From positions 15,788 to 79,787 of the forward strand of contig JAZQDD010000039.1 in assembly GCA_045546615.1 (NCBI GenBank): a stretch of DNA of 64,000 bases. Direction: 5' to 3'. This DNA comes from CAG-390 sp045546615 (GTDB lineage Bacteria > Bacillota > Clostridia > Oscillospirales > CAG-272). Below the pieces are notes generated by a model. It did not search any database, was not told where the DNA came from, and was given only the letters and a program-made list of their open reading frames with translations. A program made the translations under genes and the position numbers. Positions 26,641 through 35,827 of this stretch are shown here, piece by piece; positions within the stretch are counted from its first letter, which is position 1; each line of letters starts with the position of its first letter.

Positions 26641-26650
26641 ATCTTAATGC

Positions 26651-26679
26651 TTGATATATTAAAAAAATTATGATATAAT
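26651..26679 (+). promoter_or_regulatory. Promoter of the aldo/keto reductase operon
   Basis: TTGATA (26651-26656) and TATAAT (26674-26679), 17-base spacer, divergent from the MBL promoter. It leaves a leader of about 110 bases before the coding start. Confidence 0.75.
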
Positions 26680-26797
26680 TTTAAAAAGCGAGGATGAGAA
26701 ATCCTTGTTCAGCGATGATATCGCGCAATGATGGTTTTATTATGCCCGTCAGCTTTTTGCTTGAAGTTCTGAATGATCAAATATAAGGAGAGAGAAT

Positions 26798-27910
26798 ATG
26801 TCAGAAAAGATTTTTCCAGAGGTAAAAAAGAATTTTGGATTTGGTTGCATGAGGCTTCCGATGAAAAACGGCGATGTGGATCACGAGCAAACGTCGAAAA
26901 TGGTCGATGCCTTTATTGAAGCAGGATTTAATTATTTTGATACCGCGCATGGATATATCGACGGAAAAAGCGAGATTGCCGTCCGTGAATGTCTGACATC
27001 GCGTTATCCGAGAGAGGCTTACGTCCTTGCAAACAAGCTCTCTCCGAATTTCTTTAATTCCGAGGAGGAGATAATTCCGCTTTTTGAGGAGCAGCTCAAA
27101 ATATGCGGTGTTGAGTATTTCGATTTTTATCTTATGCACACGCAAAACAGGGATCTGTTTGCAAAATACAAAAGATGCCGCGCGTACGAAACTGCTATTC
27201 AACTTCGTAAAGAGGGGAGAATAAAGCATCTCGCCATCTCATTCCACGACACAGCTGACATTCTTGATGATATACTCAGCACATACCCCGAGGTAGAAGC
27301 GGTACAAATACAGTTCAATTATTACGATTACGAGCACGATAAGGTTCAGGCAAGGCTTTGCTATGAAGTTTGCCGCAAGCATGGTAAGCCCATCATCGTT
27401 ATGGAGCCTGTTCGCGGAGGTGCGCTTGCTGATCTTCCCGAGGAAGCCGCGAACGTTCTCGCCAAGCTTAACGGCGGCTCTGCCGCAAGCTATGCCATCC
27501 GCTACGCCGCCGGATTTGACGGTATTTTCATGGTGCTTTCAGGCATGGGAAACATGGAAATGATGAATGATAACATAAGCTATATGAAAGACTTTCAGCC
27601 GCTTTCAGGCGAAGAGCTTGAAGCTGTGTCAAAGGTTACCCATATTCTTAAAAACCAAGAATTGATACCTTGTACGGCTTGCAGATATTGCACCGAAGTA
27701 TGCCCGCAAAACATTGCGACACCTGAAATTTTCGGTTTTATTAATGACAAGAGAAAGCTGAAAAGCAGAAGCTACTCAAGAATGATCGAAAAATCGGGAG
27801 CAAGACCTGCCTCGGAATGTATAGATTGTGCCGCTTGCGAAGCAAACTGCCCCCAGCACATTGAGATAAGAAAATTACTTAACTACGCCGCAAAGAAGTT
27901 TGAAAAATAA
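26798..27910 (+). CDS. Aldo/keto reductase with C-terminal 4Fe-4S ferredoxin motifs
   Basis: 370 residues. An aldo/keto reductase barrel (GFGCMRLPM at the N-terminus, FDTAHGYIDG with catalytic Asp/Tyr, FYLMHTQ with His) is followed by two four-cysteine clusters at the C-terminus: CTACRYCTEVCP (about 289-300) and CIDCAACEANCP (about 345-356). This is the Fe-S-containing oxidoreductase family common in anaerobes, probably linked to ferredoxin-type electron transfer. The substrate is unknown. AAGGAGAG precedes the ATG, and the gene is followed after four bases by the NimA-like gene. Confidence 0.92.
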   Translation: MSEKIFPEVKKNFGFGCMRLPMKNGDVDHEQTSKMVDAFIEAGFNYFDTAHGYIDGKSEIAVRECLTSRYPREAYVLANKLSPNFFNSEEEIIPLFEEQLKICGVEYFDFYLMHTQNRDLFAKYKRCRAYETAIQLRKEGRIKHLAISFHDTADILDDILSTYPEVEAVQIQFNYYDYEHDKVQARLCYEVCRKHGKPIIVMEPVRGGALADLPEEAANVLAKLNGGSAASYAIRYAAGFDGIFMVLSGMGNMEMMNDNISYMKDFQPLSGEELEAVSKVTHILKNQELIPCTACRYCTEVCPQNIATPEIFGFINDKRKLKSRSYSRMIEKSGARPASECIDCAACEANCPQHIEIRKLLNYAAKKFEK

Positions 27911-27914
27911 CGCT

Positions 27915-28385
27915 ATGTTCCGAGAATTAACGAGAAAAAAGCAGGCGTTGAGCCACGAAAAATGCATAGAAATTTTACAAAGCGAGCCGCGCGGAGTTTT
28001 GTCAGTGCTGGGCGACGACGGGTATCCCTACGGAATGCCCATGAACTTTTTGTACGATAACGGAAAGCTCTATTTTCACAGCGGCAAAAAGGGGCATAAG
28101 GTCGATTCGATAAGCCGCGACGAGAGGGTGAGCTTTTGCGTTTATGACGGTGGCTATCGCAAGGACGGCGAATGGGCGCTAAATATAAGCAGCGTTATCG
28201 TTTTTGGCAAAATGAGTATTGTTGAAGATTTTGACAAAACGGTCGAGATTTGCCGAAAATTGAGCCTAAAATATACGGACGATCTTGATTATATCGAAAA
28301 AGAGATCGCCGGCTTTGCTAAGGCAACGCTCTGCTATGAGCTGACACCCGAGCATATAACGGGCAAGCTTGTAAACGAATCATAG
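27915..28385 (+). CDS. Pyridoxamine 5'-phosphate oxidase-fold flavoprotein, NimA-like
   Basis: This 156-residue split-barrel flavoprotein has the family's opening MFRELTRKKQAL and ALSHEKCIEIL, then GVLSVLGDDGYPYGMPMNF, the FHSGKKGHK cofactor segment and YKSFCVYD-like strands. NimA relatives reduce nitroimidazoles in anaerobes, and related proteins have other roles. I start at the ATG at 27915. An upstream TTG overlaps the previous gene and lacks support. Operon partner of the aldo/keto reductase. Confidence 0.85.
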   Translation: MFRELTRKKQALSHEKCIEILQSEPRGVLSVLGDDGYPYGMPMNFLYDNGKLYFHSGKKGHKVDSISRDERVSFCVYDGGYRKDGEWALNISSVIVFGKMSIVEDFDKTVEICRKLSLKYTDDLDYIEKEIAGFAKATLCYELTPEHITGKLVNES

Positions 28386-28457
28386 AATGACCCCGCACGG
28401 AGAAAAGGGGAAGAGTTGTCCCCTCGTCGACGATGGAACGGATACAAAAATAAAGAC

Positions 28458-28500
28458 ACACCGCTATGCGATTTGAAGGAATCGCGTAGCGGTGTTTTTT
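28458..28500 (+). terminator. Terminator after NimA-like gene
   Basis: ACACCGCTATGCGATT (28458-28473) pairs with AATCGCGTAGCGGTGT (28480-28495) with one mismatch, then a T run. Confidence 0.92.
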
Positions 28501-28578
28501 GCGATTCCGTCCGTTTTCGAGCCGTACATACTGGAATGTTGATTTTTGCATTTTTGTCTCAAATTGTGTTAAATAATG

Positions 28579-28607
28579 TTGCAAATGCACTGCTTTTGTG
28601 ATACAAT
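28579..28607 (+). promoter_or_regulatory. Promoter of the pilus locus with overlapping palindrome
   Basis: TTGCAA (28579-28584) and TACAAT (28602-28607), 17-base spacer. The palindrome GATACAATGTATC (28600-28612) covers the -10 box and could bind a regulator. Confidence 0.65.
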
Positions 28608-28637
28608 GTATCAGTATAATTGGGCGCATTGGGCAAG

Positions 28638-28671
28638 GTTAAAGGTTATCGTTTTATAATCGACCTTTAAC
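28638..28671. repeat. Inverted repeat in pilus-locus leader
   Basis: GTTAAAGGT (28638-28646) and ACCTTTAAC (28663-28671) are perfect nine-base arms around a 16-base spacer, in the 5' leader 50 bases before the first gene. It may be a leader hairpin or an operator. No T tract follows, so it is not a terminator. Confidence 0.7.
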
Positions 28672-28720
28672 GTTATTTATTGATAAAAAAGAAAGGCATT
28701 GTTGAGGCGGTAGGCGAACT

Positions 28721-29146
28721 ATGATCAACAAAGAACTAAAAAAATTAAACAGACGCGAGCTTGTCGACGTTATCTATCAGTTAAAAAAGAACGAGGAGCA
28801 ACTGCAGGAGAAAATTGCCGCTTTAGAATCAGAGCTGCAAGATCGCCGCATTCATCTTTCCACTGCGGGCTCTGTTGCCGAAGCGGCAGCTGATATCACA
28901 GGCATCTTTTCTGTTGCTCAGTCTACCGCAGATATGTACTTGCGCGAAATTGCTTCTATGAAAGAGGATGCAAAAAGAGAATGCGAGAACATGATTGAAG
29001 AAGCCAATAAAAAGGTTGAGGCGATTATGGCAGACGGCAAAAGGCAATATGACGCTTTGTCGGCGCGTTATCGAACCGTTTATAAAAAGCGGCAACAGCT
29101 CCATGCTGAAATTGAAAAATTGGAAAAACAGAAAAACGGCAAATAA
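28721..29146 (+). CDS. Coiled-coil protein of unknown function, first gene of pilus locus
   Basis: 141 residues, almost entirely charged helix. A coiled coil spans about 3-45 (KKLNRRELVDVIYQLKKNEE), then a break with Ala/Ser-rich VAEAAADITGIFSVAQST, then a second coiled coil from 75 to the end. The layout resembles DivIVA-like scaffold proteins but lacks a clear DivIVA signature. No signal peptide or membrane helix, so it is cytoplasmic. It precedes a dedicated signal peptidase by 11 bases, which suggests a role in siting or timing surface-protein export. That is inference. Confidence 0.75.
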   Translation: MINKELKKLNRRELVDVIYQLKKNEEQLQEKIAALESELQDRRIHLSTAGSVAEAAADITGIFSVAQSTADMYLREIASMKEDAKRECENMIEEANKKVEAIMADGKRQYDALSARYRTVYKKRQQLHAEIEKLEKQKNGK

Positions 29147-29157
29147 GCGAGGGGAAA

Positions 29158-29751
29158 ATGATGTTCAAGAACTCTCAAAAAAATGTATCGGTTCCCTCGC
29201 TGAATGAAATTCAGGGCGAGCGTAAACGGATACGAAGGAAAGATTATTACAAACAAGCCCTTCGCGGTACGATTTCCGTTTTGGTAGTAGTTGCGGCTGT
29301 TGCCGTTTTGATTGCAACGCTGTTTCTGCCAATTCTTCAAATATCCGGTGATAGTATGTCGCCGACGTTGGAACATGACGAAATCGTAGTTCTCTTAAAA
29401 ACTAAAAAGTTCGAGCGCGGAGATTTGATCGGTTTCTATTATCAAGGCAAGATTTTGCTAAAGCGCGTTATCGCTTTACCGGAGGAAGAGGTTGCCATAG
29501 ATGCGGACGGCAACGTATATGTGAACGGAGAATTGCTTGACGAACCATACGTCACGGAGAAAGGTCTCGGAGATTGCGATTTGGAATTTCCTTATAAAGT
29601 ACCAGGGACAAGTTATTTTGTAATGGGAGACCGCCGTTCTAATTCTGTTGACAGCCGCAATTCTGCGGTGGGCTCCATACCACAAGAGGATATTATCGGA
29701 AAAGTGTTTGTAAGAGTTTGGCCGTTTTCGCGGTTGGGATTCGTTTATTAA
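29158..29751 (+). CDS. lepB: Signal peptidase I
   Basis: This 197-residue type I (S26) signal peptidase has one N-terminal membrane helix (about 38-60). The catalytic Ser is in ISGDSMSPTLEHDE (about 66) and the general-base Lys in LLKRVIALPEE (about 103). Later motifs include FVMGDRRSNSVDSR. It removes signal peptides from Sec-exported proteins. Its position directly before three surface-protein genes suggests it serves the pilins. GAGGGG precedes the ATG. Confidence 0.93.
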   Translation: MMFKNSQKNVSVPSLNEIQGERKRIRRKDYYKQALRGTISVLVVVAAVAVLIATLFLPILQISGDSMSPTLEHDEIVVLLKTKKFERGDLIGFYYQGKILLKRVIALPEEEVAIDADGNVYVNGELLDEPYVTEKGLGDCDLEFPYKVPGTSYFVMGDRRSNSVDSRNSAVGSIPQEDIIGKVFVRVWPFSRLGFVY

Positions 29752-29789
29752 AGACTTGACTAACACTTAAACGAAAGGAGGGGAGAGCT

Positions 29790-32700
29790 GTGCAGGATGT
29801 CTTGGGCGAAAGCCTAATAAAATCAAAAAAAATCAGAGTTCGGAAAACACGGATGATCGCTATTCTGTTAGTGCTCTCCCTTGTTGTTTCGTTAGATGTA
29901 TTTTGGTGGCTGCGACAGCCCGGACTTACGCTCGCTGGGGATGCTGATTGTGAAATCGTAGAACACACCCACGACGAAGAATGTCTGAACGGAGATACAC
30001 CATGCAATCTCGTCGAACACGTTCATGATATTTCTTGTTACTCTGATGATAAAGCTGATGTAGAAACACAACTTGATTGGCAAAGGTTGTTTGCAAATTA
30101 TCCCTATACGGGAAATCTGCGAAGCGATTTGGTAGGAATAGCAAAAACACAGGTTGGCTACACGGAAAGTAAAGAAAACTTCCAAGTGGGAAGCGACGGT
30201 ATCCGCCGCGGTTATAACCGCTACGGTGCTTGGTATGGCACACCGTATACAGATTGGTCTGCGCTGTTCGTTTCCTTCTGCTTGCATTATGCCGGAGCGG
30301 ATTCGAGCGCAACACCCGGTAATACGGGGGCAAATTCCATGGCGGAAGCATGGAAAAAGCTCGGAAAGTATGCCGCTGTAGGAGAGTATGCGCCCATATC
30401 GGGGGATTTGGTTTTCTTCAAGAATAACACCGTGGGTATCGTCACAGATATAAACGCTTTTACGTTCTGTGTAATTCGAGGCGACGTTGACGGAGTCGTA
30501 AAGAGTGGGGCCATTCTTTTAACCGACGCATCCATCGCAGGTTGGGGAGTTACGGTGGGCACCTCTAATGTCAACGAATCCCCAAACTATGAAAAAATAT
30601 ACGACATCACAAACGGCCCCGCGGTATTCATATTCGAGGGCATTGCGGCGCCAAAACCAACACCAACACAAACGCGGCTGTATTCCATCAGAGCTTCAAG
30701 GAATATCACGAATATCGTAAAATATTTGACAGGCAATGGCGGTAATTACTTCTTTACACTTTATGACACGAATAACCAAGAACTTCCAAAAGATGCAAAC
30801 GGTCACTATATCGCCGTGGCAAACACGGGCTACAAGCTGACCGTAGGTTTTACAAGCCCGAACGGATTTGCACCCGGAAGATATCAATATCAAATACCTA
30901 ACGGACTGATGATCGACGGCGGCGAAGGTGAGTTCGTTCTGTCAGACGGCACAAACGTTGGTAGTTGGGTAGTAACGGATACAGGTCTTATCACCATCGA
31001 TTTCAACGAGAATATTAACAGCCGAACGGACATCACGATAAGCGCTACTATGGGAATTCATTTTTCGGAACAGGAAGAGCCTATTGATTTTGATGGTTTG
31101 ATCACCGTTAAGGTCAATCCTCCAGTCGCTCAACAATATCCAACAGTTTTGACCAAATGGGGATCTCAGAATAAAGAAACGGGCAAAATAAATTGGACCG
31201 TTAAAATTGAGGGATATGCTGACTCTCAAATCCCCGGAAATATACTCACCGACAAAGCCGGTTTAGGTCAATGGAGCAAACCGCACAGTTACACTTCATC
31301 GGATATGGAAGGCGGTCTCACCTTTGGCGTTTCCGACCCTAAAGGTGATTGGCACACATGGCATGTTACCACCGATGACCCGCACCTCATCTGGGACGAG
31401 AATGGGTGGTCGTATAAAATCCCCCAAACGGTTACTTGTAACTACTGCGGTGAGTTGGAATTGGGCAACGACGGTTGGACTTATATGGTTAACTATACTT
31501 CCACCCCCCAAAAATTAGACACTCCGGGTACATTTGGCTACGAGAACGAGGCTACGATCGACGGTAAGACAACATGGGGCTGGGTTGACTTCACTCACGT
31601 CGAAACGGATGCGGACATCGTCAAACACGGTTCGTTCCACGAAGATGCGGACGGCGGTTACTTCCTTTGGGAGATACAAGCATCCATACCCGGAATGAAG
31701 GATGGCGAAAAACCCGTATATCTATGGCAGATACAGGACTATATGCGCATCAAAAACCAAACAAACAATATAGTCGGATATATTGATAACACTGCGCATC
31801 TTGCCGAGGTATGGGCAACGCGCGGCACGCAGACCGTGCTCGTTCCGCATGTTGACAACGCGACAGCGAATGATGACTTTGCATGGTTCATCCAATGGAG
31901 TACAGATAATAACGGAATATACTACCACAGAGCGCTTACGCCGCTTTGCCGCTGTCGCTGTACAGAGGACAACTGTGTGTACTGGAATTCGCAAGCACAA
32001 CGCTGTGATAGCCAACATTGGATAGGGAGTCACCCCAGCGGATTTTGCATTTGCTGGACTGAAAAATCCGACACACTTATGACGTTCGTATACAAAACCG
32101 ACGATATGGCTGTGCTCAACTCGTTTGGCAACCTCGGATATAGCATTGAGAACGAGGTCTTGCTGCAAAACCACATAACTTTCCCTGATAAAGATCCACA
32201 ATCATCAACTCTTGCGGATTCGCAGGCAAAGGTGCCAATCCCCGGACTGTTCAAAAAGGAACTGACTCACGATTTCAACGGCTACACTGCCAAGTACAAG
32301 ATTACTGTCAATGAAGGCAAGCTGGCGCTGACCGACGGTTCGCCGCTGACCATACACGACGTAATGACTGAAACGCTTGTTTACATAGGAGGTTCTTTGG
32401 TGATCACATCCGAGGATGCGAACGGAAACGTAACCACCTTAAAACAGGACGAAGACTACACTATTACGTACGACGGAACCGGCAGCAAAACGGATGCAAA
32501 CGGCAAACCGGTGCACGTGTTGGATATTGTTATCCTACGACCGCAACCGGTTACATACATTCTCGACTATGATGCAACGTTGGTGATCCCAAGCGGAGTA
32601 ACCGAAGCAATAAAATACACCAACTCCGCCACTATTTCTCTGTGGGGACAGCAAATTTCCGATACTACTGTAGAAAAGGTTTATGCCGACATTAACATTG

Positions 32701-33203
32701 TGGCAAAAAGCTATAAAGTGGAAATATTCAAAAACTGCGCAGTTTCGGGTGCACCTCTTATGGGCGCAACCTTTGGACTTTATAATGAGCAAGGCGGTCT
32801 TATTGCCTCGGCTGTTACCGATGCCGACGGTAAGATCGTATTCCAAACTAACGTTACAGAAGGTATTATCCTCCGAGAACACGTGCCGTACTATATACAA
32901 GAGATAAGCGCTCCGGCGGGATATCGGTTGGATGATACAAAGTTTTGGTTCTGCTTCTGTAACCAAACCGAAGACACTTGCCAAGACTGCACGAGAATTT
33001 TAGCAGGGAAGGACGCTCGACGTATTCCCTTTGAACAGGTCGGAAAGGTTCACGCGGTGAACCACCCACTTAACTACGACCTGCCCGCAACCGGTGGCTC
33101 CGGTGTATACCCCTTGATACTTGTGAGTGTGATGTTCATTATTACACCGCTTGTATATAGATTCACTCTAAGGCGTAAGCGGGAAAGGAGGCTTGGCGGA
33201 TAG
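29790..33203 (+). CDS. Large LPATG cell-wall-anchored adhesin with CHAP-like domain and SpaA-type repeats (pilus tip candidate)
   Basis: 1137 residues, GTG start with AAAGGAGGGG upstream. A membrane/signal helix lies at about 22-45. Next are two His/Cys clusters (EHTHDEEC, EHVHDISC; about 56-83) and a CHAP/amidase-like domain (about 110-260). The catalytic Cys position of that domain is Ser157 (TDWSALFVSFC). Several Ig-like/isopeptide modules follow, with a Cys-rich insert near residue 725. A SpaA-type domain with an E-box (YYIQEISAPAGY) precedes the sorting signal LPATG (about 1098), the hydrophobic helix and the RRKRERR tail. It is probably linked to the wall or pilus by the downstream sortase. 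Whether the CHAP-like domain is active is doubtful. Confidence 0.88.
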   Translation: MQDVLGESLIKSKKIRVRKTRMIAILLVLSLVVSLDVFWWLRQPGLTLAGDADCEIVEHTHDEECLNGDTPCNLVEHVHDISCYSDDKADVETQLDWQRLFANYPYTGNLRSDLVGIAKTQVGYTESKENFQVGSDGIRRGYNRYGAWYGTPYTDWSALFVSFCLHYAGADSSATPGNTGANSMAEAWKKLGKYAAVGEYAPISGDLVFFKNNTVGIVTDINAFTFCVIRGDVDGVVKSGAILLTDASIAGWGVTVGTSNVNESPNYEKIYDITNGPAVFIFEGIAAPKPTPTQTRLYSIRASRNITNIVKYLTGNGGNYFFTLYDTNNQELPKDANGHYIAVANTGYKLTVGFTSPNGFAPGRYQYQIPNGLMIDGGEGEFVLSDGTNVGSWVVTDTGLITIDFNENINSRTDITISATMGIHFSEQEEPIDFDGLITVKVNPPVAQQYPTVLTKWGSQNKETGKINWTVKIEGYADSQIPGNILTDKAGLGQWSKPHSYTSSDMEGGLTFGVSDPKGDWHTWHVTTDDPHLIWDENGWSYKIPQTVTCNYCGELELGNDGWTYMVNYTSTPQKLDTPGTFGYENEATIDGKTTWGWVDFTHVETDADIVKHGSFHEDADGGYFLWEIQASIPGMKDGEKPVYLWQIQDYMRIKNQTNNIVGYIDNTAHLAEVWATRGTQTVLVPHVDNATANDDFAWFIQWSTDNNGIYYHRALTPLCRCRCTEDNCVYWNSQAQRCDSQHWIGSHPSGFCICWTEKSDTLMTFVYKTDDMAVLNSFGNLGYSIENEVLLQNHITFPDKDPQSSTLADSQAKVPIPGLFKKELTHDFNGYTAKYKITVNEGKLALTDGSPLTIHDVMTETLVYIGGSLVITSEDANGNVTTLKQDEDYTITYDGTGSKTDANGKPVHVLDIVILRPQPVTYILDYDATLVIPSGVTEAIKYTNSATISLWGQQISDTTVEKVYADINIVAKSYKVEIFKNCAVSGAPLMGATFGLYNEQGGLIASAVTDADGKIVFQTNVTEGIILREHVPYYIQEISAPAGYRLDDTKFWFCFCNQTEDTCQDCTRILAGKDARRIPFEQVGKVHAVNHPLNYDLPATGGSGVYPLILVSVMFIITPLVYRFTLRRKRERRLGG

Positions 33204-33282
33204 TTTCCCTTTTTACGGCGATAATGCGCCGAAGATGAGTCTAAACAAAAAACAAATTTATTTCGAAAAGGACACAGAAATC

Positions 33283-34860
33283 ATGAAAAAGTTTTTAACC
33301 GTCATCATGGCAGTTGCAATGATCTTTGCCATGACCATCCCCGCATTCGCAACTACCATTACCATCAATGGCGAAACAAACAGAGTTTACAACGGCTATA
33401 AGCTGTTGAATCTGACTACCAGCTTGAAGGACAGTGCTTGCCATACCGGTGATGAAGTGCACAATGATAACTGCTACAACTACGCTTACACCGTAAACGA
33501 CAAATACCGTACTGTTTTGCAGAACGAAGTTTTTGACAACATCACCGAGAATAAACCCGCAAATGCTATCGACATAACCGACGATGCAATCTTGGGATAT
33601 CTCGGCGCTAAAAGCAGCGACTCAAACGGCACTTATGGCACTCTGCGTGACGTAGCCGATCGACTCTACCGTAATATTAAGGCTGCAAATATCGAGGCAG
33701 ATGCTAAGGAAATCAATGGCGACGCTAATACTATTGATCAGGGCTATTGGATGTTTGCTGACGTAACCGAGCTTGAGGGCAACGAAGCAAATTCCTTGGT
33801 TATGGTAGACACTGCAGGTCAGGAGTCTATTACCATTAATCCCAAAGTAGCGCTTCCTACCGTTGAGAAGAAGGTCAAGGACATCGCTAATAGTACGGAT
33901 GACAGCATTGCGGATAACGCTTGGCAGGACTCTGCTGACCATGATATCAATGACGTGGTTCCCTTTAAACTTACCGCAACTCTCCCCGCCAACGTTGCTA
34001 ACTATCAGACTTACAAAATAGCCTTCCACGATATTATGTCTGCAGGACTTACATTTAACCCCGATTCTGTTACGGTTTATATGTATGCCAACAAGGCGGA
34101 TGCTGATGCTGCGCTGACGGCTACCGGTACGGATGTCACTGCCAACTTTACTCTCGCTACAGAGAACCTCGCTAATGGCGAAACCTTCATCGCAACTTGT
34201 GACAATGTTTTGGCTATCACCGGTGTTACCAAGGATAGCGCATTTGTTGTATACTATGAAGCAACCTTGAACGCGGATGCCCAAATTGGCGCTGACGGTA
34301 ACCCCAACGAAGTATATCTTGAATTCTCCAACAATCCCTACAGCGATGGAACAGGTAAAACCGAAAATGATAAAGTAATCGTGTTTACTTACCAGTTAAC
34401 AATCAATAAGGTAGACCCCGCCGGAGATGCACTCAAAGGTGCCGGATTTACTCTGTATAAGAAAAATGCCGCCGGTGAATACATTGCGGTTGGAGATGAA
34501 GTCAAGGGCACAGATATGACCACCTTTATTTGGAAAGGTCTTGACGACGGTGACTACAAGCTGGTAGAGTCCACCGTTCCTGAAGGTTATAACAAGATGG
34601 TTGATAAGGAGTTCTCTATTACTGCAGAACACGAGGTAGTGGCAGATGATCCTGCCCTGACAAGCTTGAGCGGCAATCTGGGAACGGGCGATGTTAACAC
34701 CGGTGTTATCGAGGAGAATATCATCAACAACACGGGTACAATCCTTCCCGAGACCGGTGCTATGGGCACGTTCCTCTTCATCTGCGGCGGCGCAACGCTC
34801 GTTTTGGTTGCGGCTGTATTCATGATCACCCGCAAGAAGATGTCTGTATTCGAGGACTAA
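33283..34860 (+). CDS. Major pilin, isopeptide-forming fimbrial protein (LPETG)
   Basis: 525 residues with a clear signal peptide (MKKFLTVIMAVAMIFAMTIP, cleavage near AFA). The mature part has an N-terminal domain with a His/Cys motif (CHTGDEVHNDNC). A pilin-like lysine segment (INPKVALPTVEKK, about 184-196) would supply the polymerising Lys. A fimbrial D2-type domain and a C-terminal SpaA domain follow, with E-box YKLVESTVPEGY. LPETG (about 488), a hydrophobic helix and a RKK tail form the sorting signal. This is the standard layout of a Gram-positive backbone pilin. The start is the ATG at 33283 with AAAGGACA upstream; the longer frame from 33193 has no signal-peptide logic. Confidence 0.9.
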   Translation: MKKFLTVIMAVAMIFAMTIPAFATTITINGETNRVYNGYKLLNLTTSLKDSACHTGDEVHNDNCYNYAYTVNDKYRTVLQNEVFDNITENKPANAIDITDDAILGYLGAKSSDSNGTYGTLRDVADRLYRNIKAANIEADAKEINGDANTIDQGYWMFADVTELEGNEANSLVMVDTAGQESITINPKVALPTVEKKVKDIANSTDDSIADNAWQDSADHDINDVVPFKLTATLPANVANYQTYKIAFHDIMSAGLTFNPDSVTVYMYANKADADAALTATGTDVTANFTLATENLANGETFIATCDNVLAITGVTKDSAFVVYYEATLNADAQIGADGNPNEVYLEFSNNPYSDGTGKTENDKVIVFTYQLTINKVDPAGDALKGAGFTLYKKNAAGEYIAVGDEVKGTDMTTFIWKGLDDGDYKLVESTVPEGYNKMVDKEFSITAEHEVVADDPALTSLSGNLGTGDVNTGVIEENIINNTGTILPETGAMGTFLFICGGATLVLVAAVFMITRKKMSVFED

Positions 34861-34963
34861 TATCCCGATACATAGCTTTAAGACTTATTAGCTTAGAAAG
34901 CGGCGGCGGACACTTTGAACCGCCGTCCGCCGCCGCCTTTCGCAAAGCAGTGGAGAGATGCTT

Positions 34964-35827
34964 ATGAAGAACAATAAAATAGGAATCATATTGGTTCTGA
35001 TGCTTTTCGTAGGCGTCTGTGGACTGCTTTATCCGTCCGTGAGCCAATATTGGAACAGTAAAACACAAACTCGAGCAGTAGAAAATTATCGTGAAATTCT
35101 CGATTCGCTAAAGCCCGAGGATTACGACGCCTACTTTCAGGAAGCCGAAAGGTATAATACGGAGCTGAGTGATCTTACTGCTCCTTTGGCTGATTACCGT
35201 AAGGTAAAAGGCTACAACAGTATTTTGAATATTAGCGGAAACGGCATTATGGGTTACGTTTCTATCCCCAAATTGGGTGTTGAATTGCCTATATATCACG
35301 GAATATCCGCAGAGGTATTAAACATTGCCTGCGGTCATTTGGAAGGTACGTCATTCCCAATCGGCGGCGAAAGCACTCATTGTGTTATATCCGCGCACCG
35401 CGGACTTCCTCACGCCAAACTCTTTACCGAGCTTGACAAGATGGAGAAGGGAGACACGTTTACTATCACCGTGCTGAACAGAACCGTTACGTATCAAGTA
35501 GATCAGATCAAAGTAGTTCGGCCAAACGAGACTGATGACGTTCAGATCGTAGCCGGTGAGGATCTATGCACCCTCTTGACCTGCACCCCCTACGGTGTTA
35601 ATTCCCATAGATTGCTTGTCAGAGGAATGCGAATTGAGAACGCGGCTCCCGTGTTGCACGTCACCTCCAATGCGTATCGCATTGATTCTTTGGTGGCAAC
35701 GCCCGTGGTTGCGGCTCCGATCTTGCTGATTTTGTTGATCGTGCTGATGATAAAATATAGGGATAAGGGCAGTAAACCGCTTATCTCAAAGGAGGAAGAA
35801 GAATGGCTAAAAGAAGAATGGGGATAA
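34964..35827 (+). CDS. Class C (pilus-assembly) sortase
   Basis: About 287 residues. An N-terminal helix (5-25) and a C-terminal helix (about 246-268) bracket the sortase barrel, as in class C enzymes. Catalytic residues are His in VISAHRGLP, Cys in LLTCTPYGVNSHRLLVRG and Arg in the same stretch. This enzyme joins pilins through their LPxTG threonine to a lysine of the next subunit. I chose the ATG at 34964 because GGAG lies eight bases upstream; the ATG at 34958 is too close. The end overlaps the minor pilin start by 25 bases. Confidence 0.9.
   Translation: MKNNKIGIILVLMLFVGVCGLLYPSVSQYWNSKTQTRAVENYREILDSLKPEDYDAYFQEAERYNTELSDLTAPLADYRKVKGYNSILNISGNGIMGYVSIPKLGVELPIYHGISAEVLNIACGHLEGTSFPIGGESTHCVISAHRGLPHAKLFTELDKMEKGDTFTITVLNRTVTYQVDQIKVVRPNETDDVQIVAGEDLCTLLTCTPYGVNSHRLLVRGMRIENAAPVLHVTSNAYRIDSLVATPVVAAPILLILLIVLMIKYRDKGSKPLISKEEEEWLKEEWG

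Noticed and set aside
26690..26797. C/D-box-like RNA in the aldo/keto reductase leader
   Set aside because: ATGA and CTGA words are short and expected by chance, and such RNAs are archaeal or eukaryotic.
28638..28671. Terminator before the pilus operon
   Set aside because: The stem is A/T-rich with a 16-base loop and is not followed by a T run.
33193..33282. Longer start for the major pilin
   Set aside because: The signal peptide begins exactly at the ATG at 33283, and AAAGGACA precedes it.
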